A stretch of DNA of 43,699 bases, taken from NCBI GenBank assembly GCA_025999435.1, contig BNXH01000008.1, positions 1 through 43,699 of the forward strand. The letters run 5' to 3'. Every line of letters starts with the position of its first letter. Within the stretch, counting starts at the first letter, position 1. The notes beneath the pieces were generated by a model. The model ran no database searches. It was not told the origin of the DNA and saw only the letters and a list, made by a program, of their open reading frames with translations. The DNA is from Bacteroidia bacterium. Its GTDB lineage: Bacteria; Bacteroidota; Bacteroidia; Bacteroidales; Dysgonomonadaceae. This document shows, one piece after another, positions 25,851-35,402 of the stretch. Position numbers and translations under genes: made by a program.

Positions 25851-28800
25851 TTGTTCGGGCTAATTAACATACCTGCTATACAGGAATCAGTAAAGAATCT
25901 TATAGTAGAAGATCTTAAGAAGAAAATCGGCTCGGATCTGGGCATAGGCAGTCTACACTTTAAGCCATTCAATACAATAGAGTTAGACAGTGTATATGTA
26001 TATGATCAGTCAAACAAAAGAGTTTTGATTGCCGGCAAAGTTTCGGCTAGTATAGACCTGTTCGCACTCGCGCGGAAAAAGGTGGTTGTAACATCTGCAT
26101 GGCTTTCTGATTTTGAAGTTAACCTGTCAAAGGATTCAATAAGCTCGCCCCTGAATATCCAATACATCATTGATGCTTTCAAATCTAAAGATAGCATTCC
26201 AAAATCCCGGATCGACATAAAATTAAGTTCGGTCAACATAACTAACGGGAAACTTTATTATGATATAAAAGACAGGCCTGTCACCGTCGATAGCAATCGG
26301 TTCGACGTTAATCATATTGCAATTTCCGATTTGCAAGCAAAGCTCGCTCTGAAATCTTTAACCCCCGACTCACTGAATATACAGATAAAGAAACTGGGGA
26401 TGAAAGAAAAAAGCGGATTAGAGATAACAAACCTGCTCTGCCGTCTGATAACTCAAGGTAAAAAAGTATCAGTAAGGGGATTCAGCCTCAATCTGCCGGC
26501 ATCGAACATCGAACTGAGCAGATGTGAGATAAATCTTACTCCGGCAAATGACACAGCTAAGATATTGGATTACGCGACCTTAGACTGTCTTATAGGGGAG
26601 TCGGAGATAGCGCCGCAGGATATAGCGGCATTGGTTCCTGCCCTCAAAAACTTTGATGATAAGCTCTCACTGAAAGGGCATATAAACGGAACCATAGACA
26701 ACCTTTCCATATCTGACCTGATTATCAATTATGGGAAGAAAATGCATCTTGTCTCCAATTCGGAAATTAAAGATATCAGGCATCCCGACAAAACCTATAT
26801 TCTGGGAAGCATTGACGAATTAAAAATCAGTAACGCGGAGATAGAAAGTATCATCAATAATTTTACAAAAGGAAAAACAATATTGCCTCCTCAATTAAGG
26901 AAGCTGGGGACAATTTCATTTGAAGGAGATATTTCAGGGTATCTGAAGCAGCTCACGGCTTTCGGCAGCTTCGACACAGATTTGGGAGTTATAAACACAG
27001 ATATACTCTTTGGTTTTAACAATCGAAATGGAATTAGTTCGTATGCACAAGGGAAAATATATACCTCTGATTTCAATTTAGGAAAATTGTTAGATAACAA
27101 TGAGTTGAATAAAGTATCTCTCAATATTAACGTAGACTTGGAGAAACCAAAAAATTCGAGCATAAGAGGTAAAGCCGACGGAGATATTTTCAGCCTGGAT
27201 TACAAAGGATATACGTATAAGGACATCATGCTAAATGCCGGTTATGACGGGCTACGCATGAATGGTGAACTAAAAATAGATGATCCGAACGGTCAGCTGA
27301 ATGTAAGCGGATTATTCGATCTATCAGATAGAGAAAGACCTGAACTTGTATTTAAAGCACAAATAAAGAATGTTCAACTTGCTAATCTGAATATTGCCGG
27401 GAATATGCAGCATTCATATCTATCGTTCAATGTAGACGCCGACTTTAGCGGCAAAAACATAGACAATGTAAATGGATATTTACGTATTGATTCTATCGAC
27501 TTTCTAAAAGGTGATAAATTATTCACTATGAATAAACTTTTACTCGAAGCCTCTATAGATTCTATACAAACGCAAAGTCTAAAGATCTCATCCGATTTAG
27601 TCAATGGCAAAATTGAAGGCAAATACTCCTATTCAGCCATGGCAAATAGTATTTTGAACATGCTGCAACCTTATCTTCCTGCCCTGATAGAAAAAGAGAG
27701 AAAAGAAAATAATAAGAATACTACAAACAATTTTGCTCTTGACTTTACCATCAACAATACAGAAAAATTCAGTCAAATATTTGATCTTCCTGTTACAGTC
27801 ATCAGCCCTGCAAAAATAGTAGGTTTTTACAACGATGCGCGGGAAAAATTCAAATTAGAATTATTTGCTCCTGTGATAAAAGCAGCAGGAATGAATATCA
27901 AAGGGGGATATATACTGGCCGAAAACACCGAAGACAGGCTAAAGACCCAGGTGGATGCGATGATAGTCGGAAAGAATGCAACAAACGACATTTCTATTAA
28001 ATCTGCAATTCAAAATAATTTGGTAAACACTCATATTTCTTTGCTGAATGACGGGAAACAAAAAGCCAGAGGTGAATTTTCAGTAAACACTCTTTTTTCA
28101 AAAAACCATAAAAAACCTTTACAAATAGACATCGATGTGTTACCAAGCCAACTCGTTCTGAACAATGCGATTTGGAAAATGGCAAAATCACACATTTCCA
28201 TTCAAAATGGAACATATGCCGTGGATAAGTTTAGCGTAGCGACTGAAGACCGGAGTCAAGAAATAAGTATCGACGGGAAATATTCCCCTAAAAGCACAAC
28301 TGATATATTACAGGCGCAATTGAACAATATAAATCTTGAATACATTTTCCAGACTCTGGCAATTGATGTCCTCAAGTTCGGTGGATTGGCAACAGGTAAA
28401 CTATATGTATCGACAGTAGAGAACAAACCATATGCAAACACACGGCTAGAGATCACCGATTTTAAATTCAACGGTACGCCTCTCGGAAATCTGAATCTTT
28501 TTAGTGAACTGGATGAAGAAACAAATAAAGTTGTATTAGACGGTTTGATAGTCAGCAAAGAAAATAAACGGACAAAAGTAAACGGTACTATCGACCCGAT
28601 AAAACAAGGACTATCCCTGTTTTTTGATGCAGATAGTATTGATGTCAGTTTCTTAAACGCATATACAAATGTCATATTCCAGAATATCAGCGGACGCGGA
28701 ACCGGCAATGTTCATTTATTCGGAAACTTTTCAGATGTGACGGTCGAAGGCAAAGCTTTTGTAAAAGATGGTAGTCTAGGTATAAATATGCTGAACACCA

Positions 28801-30311
28801 CCTACAAATTCACAGATACTATCTTCTTGAAAAAAGATCTGATTTATTTTAACGATATCGTCCTTACCGACCAGTACAACAATATTGCGATTGCCAGTGG
28901 GAAAGTAGCTCACGACTTTTTCAATGACTTTAAATATCAGGTAGACTTATCTGCAAATAATTTCCTTGTATATAACGTAACCAAAGAGCAAAATCCGATT
29001 TTCTACGGGACAGTGTTCGGAAGTGGAAAAGGTTCTATTGGAGGGGATGAACAGATTGTAGACATAAATATCAGTATGAGAACTGAGAACAAGACTTTAG
29101 TAAGGATGAATTTCATGGAGGATTTTGTCAATGAATATTCGTTTATCTCATACAAAGAAAAAGGACAGCCTACGGACACCGTTCCTAAAGTAACGGCAAC
29201 ACATACACCTAATCCTATCAAGACCAGTTCGGGAATGGCCATCAATATGAATTTTTATATCGATGCGACTCCCGATGCTATAGTAGAATTAGTAATGGAC
29301 CCTATAGGCGGGGATATACTTAGAGGATCAGGAAGCGGAGCGCTACAGTTTCAATGGGATACTAAATCATCGCCTTTACTTTTCGGTACATATAATATAA
29401 ACAGAGGAAATTACAATTTTACATTCCAGCGTATTTTAGAAAGACGTTTTACAATAGAAGACGGGAGCAATGTCCAGTTTAGAGGAGACCCATATCAAGC
29501 TACGCTGGATGTAAGTGCGGTATATAAGGTGAATGCCAGCTTGAATGATTTGGACAGGTTATTGGCTACTCAAAGCGGGCAAACGACTATTCCTGTCAAT
29601 TGTATATTGAACCTGACAGGACCTCTTCGACAACCAAACATAGGCATGGATATTAAATTTCCTGCTGCCGATCCCGAAATAGAACGCCAGGTAAAAAATC
29701 TGATAAGCACTGAAGATATGATAAACAAGCAAGTTGCTTTCTTGTTGCTATTATCCAGATTTTATAAACCGGAGGGAAACGCCGATACGCAGGATTCCTC
29801 AGACCTGGCGGTTTTAGCCTCTGCAACACTATCGAACCAATTGACTAAAATAATAAGTAAAATAGATGACAGGTGGGAATTGGGCACAAATATAAGATAT
29901 AGCAACACTAATATAGAAAATACAAACACAGAAATAGAATTAACCGTCGGCAGCCGTTTGTTTAACGACAGATTGCTGATAAACGGGAATTTTGGCTACA
30001 GAAATGATGTAAACATACAAAAAGAGGCTATGATAACGGATGTGGATATAGAATATCTGCTCAATAACGCGGGAACATGGCGGATTAAAGCATATAACCA
30101 TTACAACGAGAAATATTATTATTTAGGGAGAGAATCAAACACTCAAGGAGTAGGTATTGTTTACAAAAGAGATTTTGACGACCTGTCTGACTTATTCAAT
30201 ATACGGCGCTCGCAAGGGCTAAAAAAAGATACTATCCATCCCATACTCCCGGACTCGACAAAGAAAGGAAGCGCCTTGAGCAATTTCATTAAACTGAAGA
30301 AAAAGAAATGA
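25851..30311 (+). CDS. TamB-like translocation/assembly module protein, start uncertain
   Basis: The protein is 1486 residues from the first listed start, a TTG. It has long runs of beta-strand repeats of the AsmA/TamB superfamily and a C-terminal TamB domain (about 1120-1460) with VELVMDPIGGDILRGSGSG, GTYNINRGNYNFTFQ, LLLLSRFYKPEG and GVGIVYKRDFDDL. Such proteins are thought to bridge inner and outer membranes and to move lipids or assist outer-membrane assembly. The TTG start falls inside a hydrophobic anchor: the same frame is open back to 25773 and encodes KRFKKIFLTILSIVAGLFIL just upstream, but contains no ATG, GTG or TTG. An ATG at 25769 is one frame off and stops after ten codons; removing one A near 25790 would join it to the anchor. 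A frameshift, sequencing error or unusual start is possible. Its stop overlaps the next start (ATGA). Confidence 0.85.
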   Translation: MFGLINIPAIQESVKNLIVEDLKKKIGSDLGIGSLHFKPFNTIELDSVYVYDQSNKRVLIAGKVSASIDLFALARKKVVVTSAWLSDFEVNLSKDSISSPLNIQYIIDAFKSKDSIPKSRIDIKLSSVNITNGKLYYDIKDRPVTVDSNRFDVNHIAISDLQAKLALKSLTPDSLNIQIKKLGMKEKSGLEITNLLCRLITQGKKVSVRGFSLNLPASNIELSRCEINLTPANDTAKILDYATLDCLIGESEIAPQDIAALVPALKNFDDKLSLKGHINGTIDNLSISDLIINYGKKMHLVSNSEIKDIRHPDKTYILGSIDELKISNAEIESIINNFTKGKTILPPQLRKLGTISFEGDISGYLKQLTAFGSFDTDLGVINTDILFGFNNRNGISSYAQGKIYTSDFNLGKLLDNNELNKVSLNINVDLEKPKNSSIRGKADGDIFSLDYKGYTYKDIMLNAGYDGLRMNGELKIDDPNGQLNVSGLFDLSDRERPELVFKAQIKNVQLANLNIAGNMQHSYLSFNVDADFSGKNIDNVNGYLRIDSIDFLKGDKLFTMNKLLLEASIDSIQTQSLKISSDLVNGKIEGKYSYSAMANSILNMLQPYLPALIEKERKENNKNTTNNFALDFTINNTEKFSQIFDLPVTVISPAKIVGFYNDAREKFKLELFAPVIKAAGMNIKGGYILAENTEDRLKTQVDAMIVGKNATNDISIKSAIQNNLVNTHISLLNDGKQKARGEFSVNTLFSKNHKKPLQIDIDVLPSQLVLNNAIWKMAKSHISIQNGTYAVDKFSVATEDRSQEISIDGKYSPKSTTDILQAQLNNINLEYIFQTLAIDVLKFGGLATGKLYVSTVENKPYANTRLEITDFKFNGTPLGNLNLFSELDEETNKVVLDGLIVSKENKRTKVNGTIDPIKQGLSLFFDADSIDVSFLNAYTNVIFQNISGRGTGNVHLFGNFSDVTVEGKAFVKDGSLGINMLNTTYKFTDTIFLKKDLIYFNDIVLTDQYNNIAIASGKVAHDFFNDFKYQVDLSANNFLVYNVTKEQNPIFYGTVFGSGKGSIGGDEQIVDINISMRTENKTLVRMNFMEDFVNEYSFISYKEKGQPTDTVPKVTATHTPNPIKTSSGMAINMNFYIDATPDAIVELVMDPIGGDILRGSGSGALQFQWDTKSSPLLFGTYNINRGNYNFTFQRILERRFTIEDGSNVQFRGDPYQATLDVSAVYKVNASLNDLDRLLATQSGQTTIPVNCILNLTGPLRQPNIGMDIKFPAADPEIERQVKNLISTEDMINKQVAFLLLLSRFYKPEGNADTQDSSDLAVLASATLSNQLTKIISKIDDRWELGTNIRYSNTNIENTNTEIELTVGSRLFNDRLLINGNFGYRNDVNIQKEAMITDVDIEYLLNNAGTWRIKAYNHYNEKYYYLGRESNTQGVGIVYKRDFDDLSDLFNIRRSQGLKKDTIHPILPDSTKKGSALSNFIKLKKKK

Positions 30312-31483
30312 TATCTGCCACGTTAAATGAATTCGTAAAAGAACATGAAAACGATGATATCCGTGTATTAGCCTTACATGCGACACAATACCCGGAAATA
30401 GATATGCAATTGGCTATTAGTCAGATAAAAGGCCGCCAAATAGCAAAAGAAAAAATACCCGGTTGGTATATCAACGAAAAGATTCTGTATCCTAAGCATC
30501 TCTCACTGGAACAAAGTTCATCAGAAAAAACAGCCCGTTATAAAGCGACCCTGGTGGCCGGAGATAATATGGTGGATCTGACCGGAGGAATGGGTGTCGA
30601 TTTCTCTTTTTTGGCAACCAAATTCAAACATGCTGTATATGTAGAGCAACAAACAGAATTGACCGAAATAGCCGCTCATAACTTTAAAGAGCTGGGATTA
30701 ACCAATGTAACTGTAAAAAATACGGAAGCCCTCTCCTGTTTACAGGAAATGACTCCTGCCGATTTGATCTATATAGATCCGGCACGGCGCGATGCAATAG
30801 GGAGGAAAACAGTAAGCATAGAAGATTGCACGCCTAATATTCTCGAACTGGAAAGCTTATTAAGCGAAAAAGGAAAATTGGCAATGATTAAATTGTCTCC
30901 GATGCTGGATATCAGCCTTGCCCTGAAATCCTTATCCGGCATATCAGATATACATATAGTAAGCCACAACAACGAGTGCAAGGAACTGCTATTCATAAAA
31001 AGAAAGGTAAACAGTGAAACCCGTTATCACTGTGTAAACATACAAAAGGAAAAGACAGATATATTATCCTTTACAAGAGAGCAAGAAGAGGAAACGGCAA
31101 TAGGCTACAAATCTCAAACAGGAAAATATTTATATGAACCGAATGCATCTATAACGAAAGCCGGGGCATATAAATATCTGTCAACATATTATAAGATAGA
31201 TAAAATACATCCGAATAGCCACTTATACACCTCCGATTCTTATATTCCGGACTTTCATGGACGTAGCTTTATTATTGAAAATGTTTGCAGTCTTAATAAA
31301 AAAGAGGTAAAACAATATTTACACAATATTAAACAGGCGAATATAACGACACGGAATTTCCCCCTGTCCGTTCAGGAACTACGAAAAAGAACCGGATTGA
31401 AAGATGGTGGAGACATATTTATATTTGCCACTACCCTGGCCGACGAAAAAAAGGTCTTATTGATATGCAAAAAAGCAAATTAA
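30308..31483 (+). CDS. SAM-dependent methyltransferase with THUMP-like C-terminal domain
   Basis: The protein is 391 residues. An N-terminal helical part (1-80) is followed by a class I methyltransferase fold with SAM motif VDLTGGMGVDFS (about 89-100), the acidic VYVEQQ strand end and the active-site-like DLIYIDPARR (about 152-161). The C-terminal part (about 310-391) resembles the THUMP-like domain seen in this Bacteroidota family (SVQELRKRTGLKDGGDIFIF). THUMP domains bind RNA, so an RNA substrate is likely; which base is modified is unknown. It overlaps the tamB-like stop by 4 bp (ATGA) and is translationally coupled to it. Its end overlaps the convergent tilS stop by 4 bp. Confidence 0.87.
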   Translation: MISATLNEFVKEHENDDIRVLALHATQYPEIDMQLAISQIKGRQIAKEKIPGWYINEKILYPKHLSLEQSSSEKTARYKATLVAGDNMVDLTGGMGVDFSFLATKFKHAVYVEQQTELTEIAAHNFKELGLTNVTVKNTEALSCLQEMTPADLIYIDPARRDAIGRKTVSIEDCTPNILELESLLSEKGKLAMIKLSPMLDISLALKSLSGISDIHIVSHNNECKELLFIKRKVNSETRYHCVNIQKEKTDILSFTREQEEETAIGYKSQTGKYLYEPNASITKAGAYKYLSTYYKIDKIHPNSHLYTSDSYIPDFHGRSFIIENVCSLNKKEVKQYLHNIKQANITTRNFPLSVQELRKRTGLKDGGDIFIFATTLADEKKVLLICKKAN

Positions 31484-32799
31484 TCCTCCACTAATTGTAT
31501 TTTGAGCACCTCTTTTGTTGAACTCTCCACTTTAAAGCGGTCATCAGACCGTTCACCTATAATCCAAACAATATTGTCACCGGAGCATAAAAGCCAGGCT
31601 TCTTCCTTATCGAACAGGCTGTATTTCTGATCGGTAAAATAATCACTGATTTTTTTCTTCCCTTTCATCCCGAAAGGTATAAACCAGTCTCCCTGACGCC
31701 ATTTGCGAATAGTCAACGGATACTGTACCTTATCTTTATCCACATACAAGATGTGACTGTTTTTCTCTATCCCGAAGGATGCCTCTTTCTTAATTACATC
31801 GACATTCATTTTCAGAGGGTATGCGATAAATGAATCTTCCTGATGGATGGTAAAACTTTCCACAGACATATTATTCCTCTTTTTTAAGATGAAAGTTTCC
31901 CTATCCCTGACTAGCTTATGCGTCTCGGAATAAAATATTTTTCCGGGCTGACTAATCAAAGATTCAAAAACCTGCCTGATTGTCGCAGGATTGAATTTGT
32001 AAGGAGTGAGAATTTCATATAATACCGCTTCCGGTTCTATATATTGAATTAGTTTTCTTATATCTATTGCATTATCTTTAAAAATATCAGCCTTCACCTG
32101 TTCTATATAATACCGATAAACGGTCTCCACTTGAGACAGATTCTCGGCTGTACGGATAATAGCTTCTTTTGCCGAAGGATTGATTGTTTCAAGTAAAGGA
32201 ATGATATTCAGGCGTATCTTATTTCTTGTATAGAGATCTTCACTGTTTGTACTATCATCGACGTGAGACAATTCCCGATCCTTCAAGTAATCTAATACCT
32301 GCTGACGACCGGCAAACAGCAAAGGCCTGACAACATATCCGTTTTGCGGCGCAATACCCGTCAAGCCACGAATACCCGTACCACGAACCAGATTAAGAAG
32401 AATTGTTTCTACCGAATCATCCCTATGATGAGCTACAGCGATCCTGTCCGCTAAATGAATAACCCTTAGTTGCTCAAACCAATCGTAACGCAAGTCCCTG
32501 GCAGCCATCTCGATAGATACAGAATAAATTGCAGCGTAAGCCTCCGTATCAAAATCTACCCGCTCATATTTGAGTTTATATCTGTCACATAATTCTTCTA
32601 CGAAAAAGGCATCCCGATTAGACTCTTCCCCCCGCAAATGAAAATTGCAATGAGCTACTATACATTCATATTTCAGAGAGTGCAATATATCCAATAAAGC
32701 TACCGAATCGGCGCCACCACTCACTCCAACGATTACTTTAGCTCCTTCTTCGAGCAGTTGGTGTTCCGAAATATATTGTTGTACATCAGATATGTTCAT
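31480..32799 (-). CDS. tilS: tRNA(Ile)-lysidine synthase TilS
   Basis: This enzyme converts C34 of the CAU-anticodon tRNA-Ile to lysidine with ATP and lysine, so that it reads AUA; it is normally essential. The start is the ATG at 32799 (MNISDVQQYISEH, 439 residues); the longer frame begins with TTG three codons earlier. The PP-loop motif is SGGADS (27-32), followed by HCNFHLRGEESNRDA and AHHRDDSVETILLNLVRGTGIRGL, both TilS hallmarks. The C-terminal substrate-binding domain (about 360-435) contains RKWRQGDWFIPFGMKGKKKI. It has a near-match promoter box (TACCTTTA) and is divergent from the mutarotase gene. Confidence 0.95.
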   Translation of the reverse strand: MNISDVQQYISEHQLLEEGAKVIVGVSGGADSVALLDILHSLKYECIVAHCNFHLRGEESNRDAFFVEELCDRYKLKYERVDFDTEAYAAIYSVSIEMAARDLRYDWFEQLRVIHLADRIAVAHHRDDSVETILLNLVRGTGIRGLTGIAPQNGYVVRPLLFAGRQQVLDYLKDRELSHVDDSTNSEDLYTRNKIRLNIIPLLETINPSAKEAIIRTAENLSQVETVYRYYIEQVKADIFKDNAIDIRKLIQYIEPEAVLYEILTPYKFNPATIRQVFESLISQPGKIFYSETHKLVRDRETFILKKRNNMSVESFTIHQEDSFIAYPLKMNVDVIKKEASFGIEKNSHILYVDKDKVQYPLTIRKWRQGDWFIPFGMKGKKKISDYFTDQKYSLFDKEEAWLLCSGDNIVWIIGERSDDRFKVESSTKEVLKIQLVED

Positions 32800-32929
32800 A
32801 TATAACAAATTCTTACTGGTAGGTAAAGGTACTCTAAATAGAGATAAAATTCACTCAAAAATATCTTATCAGCTTCATTGATTCATAAAAATTGTTATAT
32901 TTAGACTTGGATTATAAATTTATAACGAG

Positions 32930-33319
32930 ATGGATCTAAAAAAAGGATATTCAGAGGTACAAAAAGGTGAAACAAAACGCTATTGCCAGTTTTTAAAACT
33001 CAACCCCGACACCTTGGAGCAATACAGATATTGGCACGACAGCAAAAACATTTGGCGCGAAATACCGGAAGGTATACGCAAAGCCGGCATATTGAATATG
33101 GAGATCTATGTTGTAAATGATTTAGCGTTTATGATTATAGAAACACCCTCCGGTTTTGTCTGGGATGAGGCCTTCGGCCGTCTGGCAACTTATGAACGAC
33201 AAGCTGAATGGGAAGAATTTGTCGCCAAATTCCAGGAAGCGGGTGAAGGTAAACGTTCGGAAGAGAAATGGCAACTTATAGAGCGTATATTCTCTTTGAA
33301 TGAGTCACTAAAACGCTGA
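32930..33319 (+). CDS. L-rhamnose/L-fucose mutarotase family protein
   Basis: The protein is 129 residues of the RhaM (DUF718) fold, a small cytoplasmic dimeric ferredoxin-like protein that interconverts alpha and beta anomers of 6-deoxy sugars. Visible family features are RYCQFLKLNPDTLEQYRYWH, with the likely active-site His36, and IPEGIRKAGILNMEIY, and a tryptophan-rich C-terminal segment (WDEAFGRLATYERQAEWEEF). Members from Bacteroidota act on rhamnose or fucose; a GH95 fucosidase about 5 kb away makes fucose plausible, but the genes are not in one operon. The stop abuts the convergent M56 stop with no spacer. A near-match box TATATTTA lies upstream. Confidence 0.82.
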   Translation: MDLKKGYSEVQKGETKRYCQFLKLNPDTLEQYRYWHDSKNIWREIPEGIRKAGILNMEIYVVNDLAFMIIETPSGFVWDEAFGRLATYERQAEWEEFVAKFQEAGEGKRSEEKWQLIERIFSLNESLKR

Positions 33320-34834
33320 TTACTTTTTCGACGTAATTATTATTGTTCCGTACTTACCTTTATCTCCATACATTTCAACGGATGATTTTCCTTTCAGTAC
33401 GCTTATCGACTCTATTTTATCCGGACTGATAAGTTTTATGGCCTCCGGAGAAATCTCCTTACCATCAAGGATCATTAGCTGTTTACCGGTATTCAGATCT
33501 AAGACCTGTACATTTTCTTTAACGGCAGTTGTAGAGCCGGCGCTGTTTTTTGCTTGCTTCGTATTTATCAGGATAACCCCGTTTTTTGCTTCTTCTCCAT
33601 AAAGCTTTATCGCGGCGGCATCTTTCAGAACATTGATGTTATCTATCTCATCAGGATTGAGCCCCTTCATCTTTCCTAAATCAGACTTTTGCCCGTCGAT
33701 AAAAACAAGAGGTTTCGCTTCATCGACAGATACATCTCCTGAAACAGAGAACACTCTTATTGCGCGTTTATTTGGCGTATCATTGCTATTCGTCGCATCA
33801 TCTATATTATCCCGTTTCCCAATCTTTGTGACATAAACTACCGAACCTTTCGTCTCAGGAATTATCGTATCCTTTTTTGTGGAGAAACTATATTTGAGAT
33901 TTGTTGACTCGTCCTTTTCCTGTATTTTTTCAGTATCAAATTTTTGTGATACAGTTACAGGCAAAGATTCTTGTACTACGTAATTAGGTTCTGCCGAAGC
34001 CCATATGAAAAAACCAAATACCGGAAGAATAAGAAGCGCCGCTATTCTTTTCCAAGGAGAGCTTTTTGTCCTTTTCATCATTGCCAGCCGGTTCGACGAC
34101 TTACCATAGTTAAAAGAATTAGAAAAGGAGAAGACTTGTCCCTGAAAGCGTTGATTGATAAGTACAGCTTGGTACACAGCAGGAGATGTACCTGAATCTA
34201 TTACTGCTTTATCGGCTAAAAATTCATGGTTTTCCTTCAATAGCTTAACATAAATCCACGTGAAAGGATTGAACCATTGCAATAGAAGTACGCACTCGCT
34301 GCAAAACAAATCTATCCAGTGTTTCTGGTCAATGTGTGTTACTTCGTGCTTCAGTATAAGGTCTTTTTCTACATTACTCAGGCTTTTTGTATTGATCAGG
34401 ATGTAGTTCAATATTGTAAAAGGGGATTTAATATCTATATTTTCAACTATCTTGAAGTAGCCGGAATCTGATTTCACCCCAGCCCTTATCAATCTGTTCA
34501 GCTTCACATAAGAGACCAGATTCCGTATAGTCAATATGGCGATTCCGACAATGTATATTAAGAAACATATACCCCATATATTTACAGAACTACCTTGCTC
34601 TAAAGCGACGTTATTGTTAACTTCAGATATTACAGGCCCGGCAGTAACCATAGGAATCACAACATCATAAGTATAATGTATAGAAGGTATTATAAAAGAA
34701 GCAAGTATTCCTGTTATTAAAAAAGCCCTGTTGAATTTGAAAAAAGTAGCAGGCCTGAGAAACAAGGTGTATATCACCAGGAATAAGCCAAGGCAAAGCC
34801 CTGATTTCAATATATATATAATAAATTCTTCCAT
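33320..34834 (-). CDS. M56-family (BlaR1-like) membrane metallopeptidase with TonB-plug-like C-terminal repeats
   Basis: The protein is 504 residues. Membrane helices at about 5-25, 38-52 and 85-110 precede a cytosolic zinc-protease domain with HEVTH (163-167) and ENHEFLAD (201-208); a further helix follows near 266-283. The periplasmic tail, instead of a beta-lactam sensor domain, contains two copies of a TonB-receptor plug-like motif: one with FIDGQKS, INVLKDAAAIKLYGEEAKNG and VILINTK (about 365-420), one with ILDGKEIS, ISVLKGKSSVEMYGDKGKYG and TIIITSK (about 450-504). In BlaR1 systems the protease is switched on by a signal and inactivates the BlaI repressor; the regulator gene lies 2 bp upstream, so this pair probably works the same way. 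The signal is unknown. Confidence 0.9.
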   Translation of the reverse strand: MEEFIIYILKSGLCLGLFLVIYTLFLRPATFFKFNRAFLITGILASFIIPSIHYTYDVVIPMVTAGPVISEVNNNVALEQGSSVNIWGICFLIYIVGIAILTIRNLVSYVKLNRLIRAGVKSDSGYFKIVENIDIKSPFTILNYILINTKSLSNVEKDLILKHEVTHIDQKHWIDLFCSECVLLLQWFNPFTWIYVKLLKENHEFLADKAVIDSGTSPAVYQAVLINQRFQGQVFSFSNSFNYGKSSNRLAMMKRTKSSPWKRIAALLILPVFGFFIWASAEPNYVVQESLPVTVSQKFDTEKIQEKDESTNLKYSFSTKKDTIIPETKGSVVYVTKIGKRDNIDDATNSNDTPNKRAIRVFSVSGDVSVDEAKPLVFIDGQKSDLGKMKGLNPDEIDNINVLKDAAAIKLYGEEAKNGVILINTKQAKNSAGSTTAVKENVQVLDLNTGKQLMILDGKEISPEAIKLISPDKIESISVLKGKSSVEMYGDKGKYGTIIITSKK

Positions 34835-34836
34835 AA

Positions 34837-35226
34837 CTATTCCGTTTTATCAGTTTGTTTGTCATCCAGCGCCTGGCGGGTTTCTTCGAGTAGATGATCC
34901 ATCTCCTCTAACGTAAGATTGTTTTCTTTAGCAAAAAATGATATCATAGAAGAAAATGAGCCGTTGAAATAATCCTTTACAAAACCGAGTAATTGCTTCT
35001 TCGAGTAATCTTCTTTTGCCACAAGGGCTTTATATATATTCAGTCTTCCTTCGGAACGGTGAGTTACAAAGTTTTTATTCTCCAAAATGCTCAATACTGT
35101 CGCAATGGTAGTACGTGCCGGCTTTGGATCTACAAATTCCTTCAATATATCCTGAACCGTACCTTCTTCCATCGTCCAGAGAATTTGCATTATTTGCTCT
35201 TCGGCTTTAGTTAGTTGCATATCCAT
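34837..35226 (-). CDS. BlaI/MecI/CopY-family transcriptional repressor
   Basis: The protein is 129 residues, usual for the family. A winged-helix domain (about 1-75) carries LTKAEEQIMQILWTMEEGTV, ARTTIATVLSILENKNFV and the wing RSEGRLNIYKALV. A helical dimerization tail (about 80-125) follows. The likely role is repression of its own operon until the adjacent M56 protease inactivates it. A palindrome overlapping the promoter (35244-35274) is the natural operator. An internal ATG at 35220 is an alternative start. Only 2 bp separate it from the protease gene. Confidence 0.93.
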   Translation of the reverse strand: MDMQLTKAEEQIMQILWTMEEGTVQDILKEFVDPKPARTTIATVLSILENKNFVTHRSEGRLNIYKALVAKEDYSKKQLLGFVKDYFNGSFSSMISFFAKENNLTLEEMDHLLEETRQALDDKQTDKTE

Positions 35227-35243
35227 TAGTTATATCTATGAAA

Positions 35244-35274
35244 CAAATATATGTCTATTTTATTAGACTATATG
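35244..35274 (-). promoter_or_regulatory. Promoter and palindromic operator of the blaI-M56 operon
   Basis: The minus-strand box TATATTTG (35251-35244) matches TAnnTTTG, 18 bp before the blaI start. Directly upstream, GTCTA (35253-35257) and TAGAC (35264-35268) form an inverted repeat around a 6-base AT spacer, extended by ATAT on both sides with a one-base offset. BlaI/MecI repressors bind such palindromes (classically TACA...TGTA). Placement in the promoter spacer supports autorepression; this is inference. Confidence 0.6.
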
Positions 35275-35287
35275 CATTATAATTACT

Positions 35288-35397
35288 TTTAACTAAAATG
35301 TAACAAACTTCTACAGTAAACAGTAAACAGTAGTCAGTAGTGAGCGCTCAGAACTTAAAACTTAAAACTTAAAACTTAAAACTCATAACTTTCTATC
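35288..35397. repeat. Mosaic repeat island E between blaI and the antiporter gene
   Basis: It contains module M1 (35288-35317, identical to both copies in island A), CAGTAAA and CAGTAGT heptamers, and module M2 (35343-35392) with four AACTTAAA-type octamers against two in island A. It ends 5 bp before the antiporter stop codon. Confidence 0.85.
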
Positions 35398-35402
35398 ATG
35401 GC

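Noticed and set aside
35349..35386. A CRISPR-like array from the AACTTAAA repeats.
   Set aside because: The units are directly tandem octamers with no spacers, and no cas genes are present.
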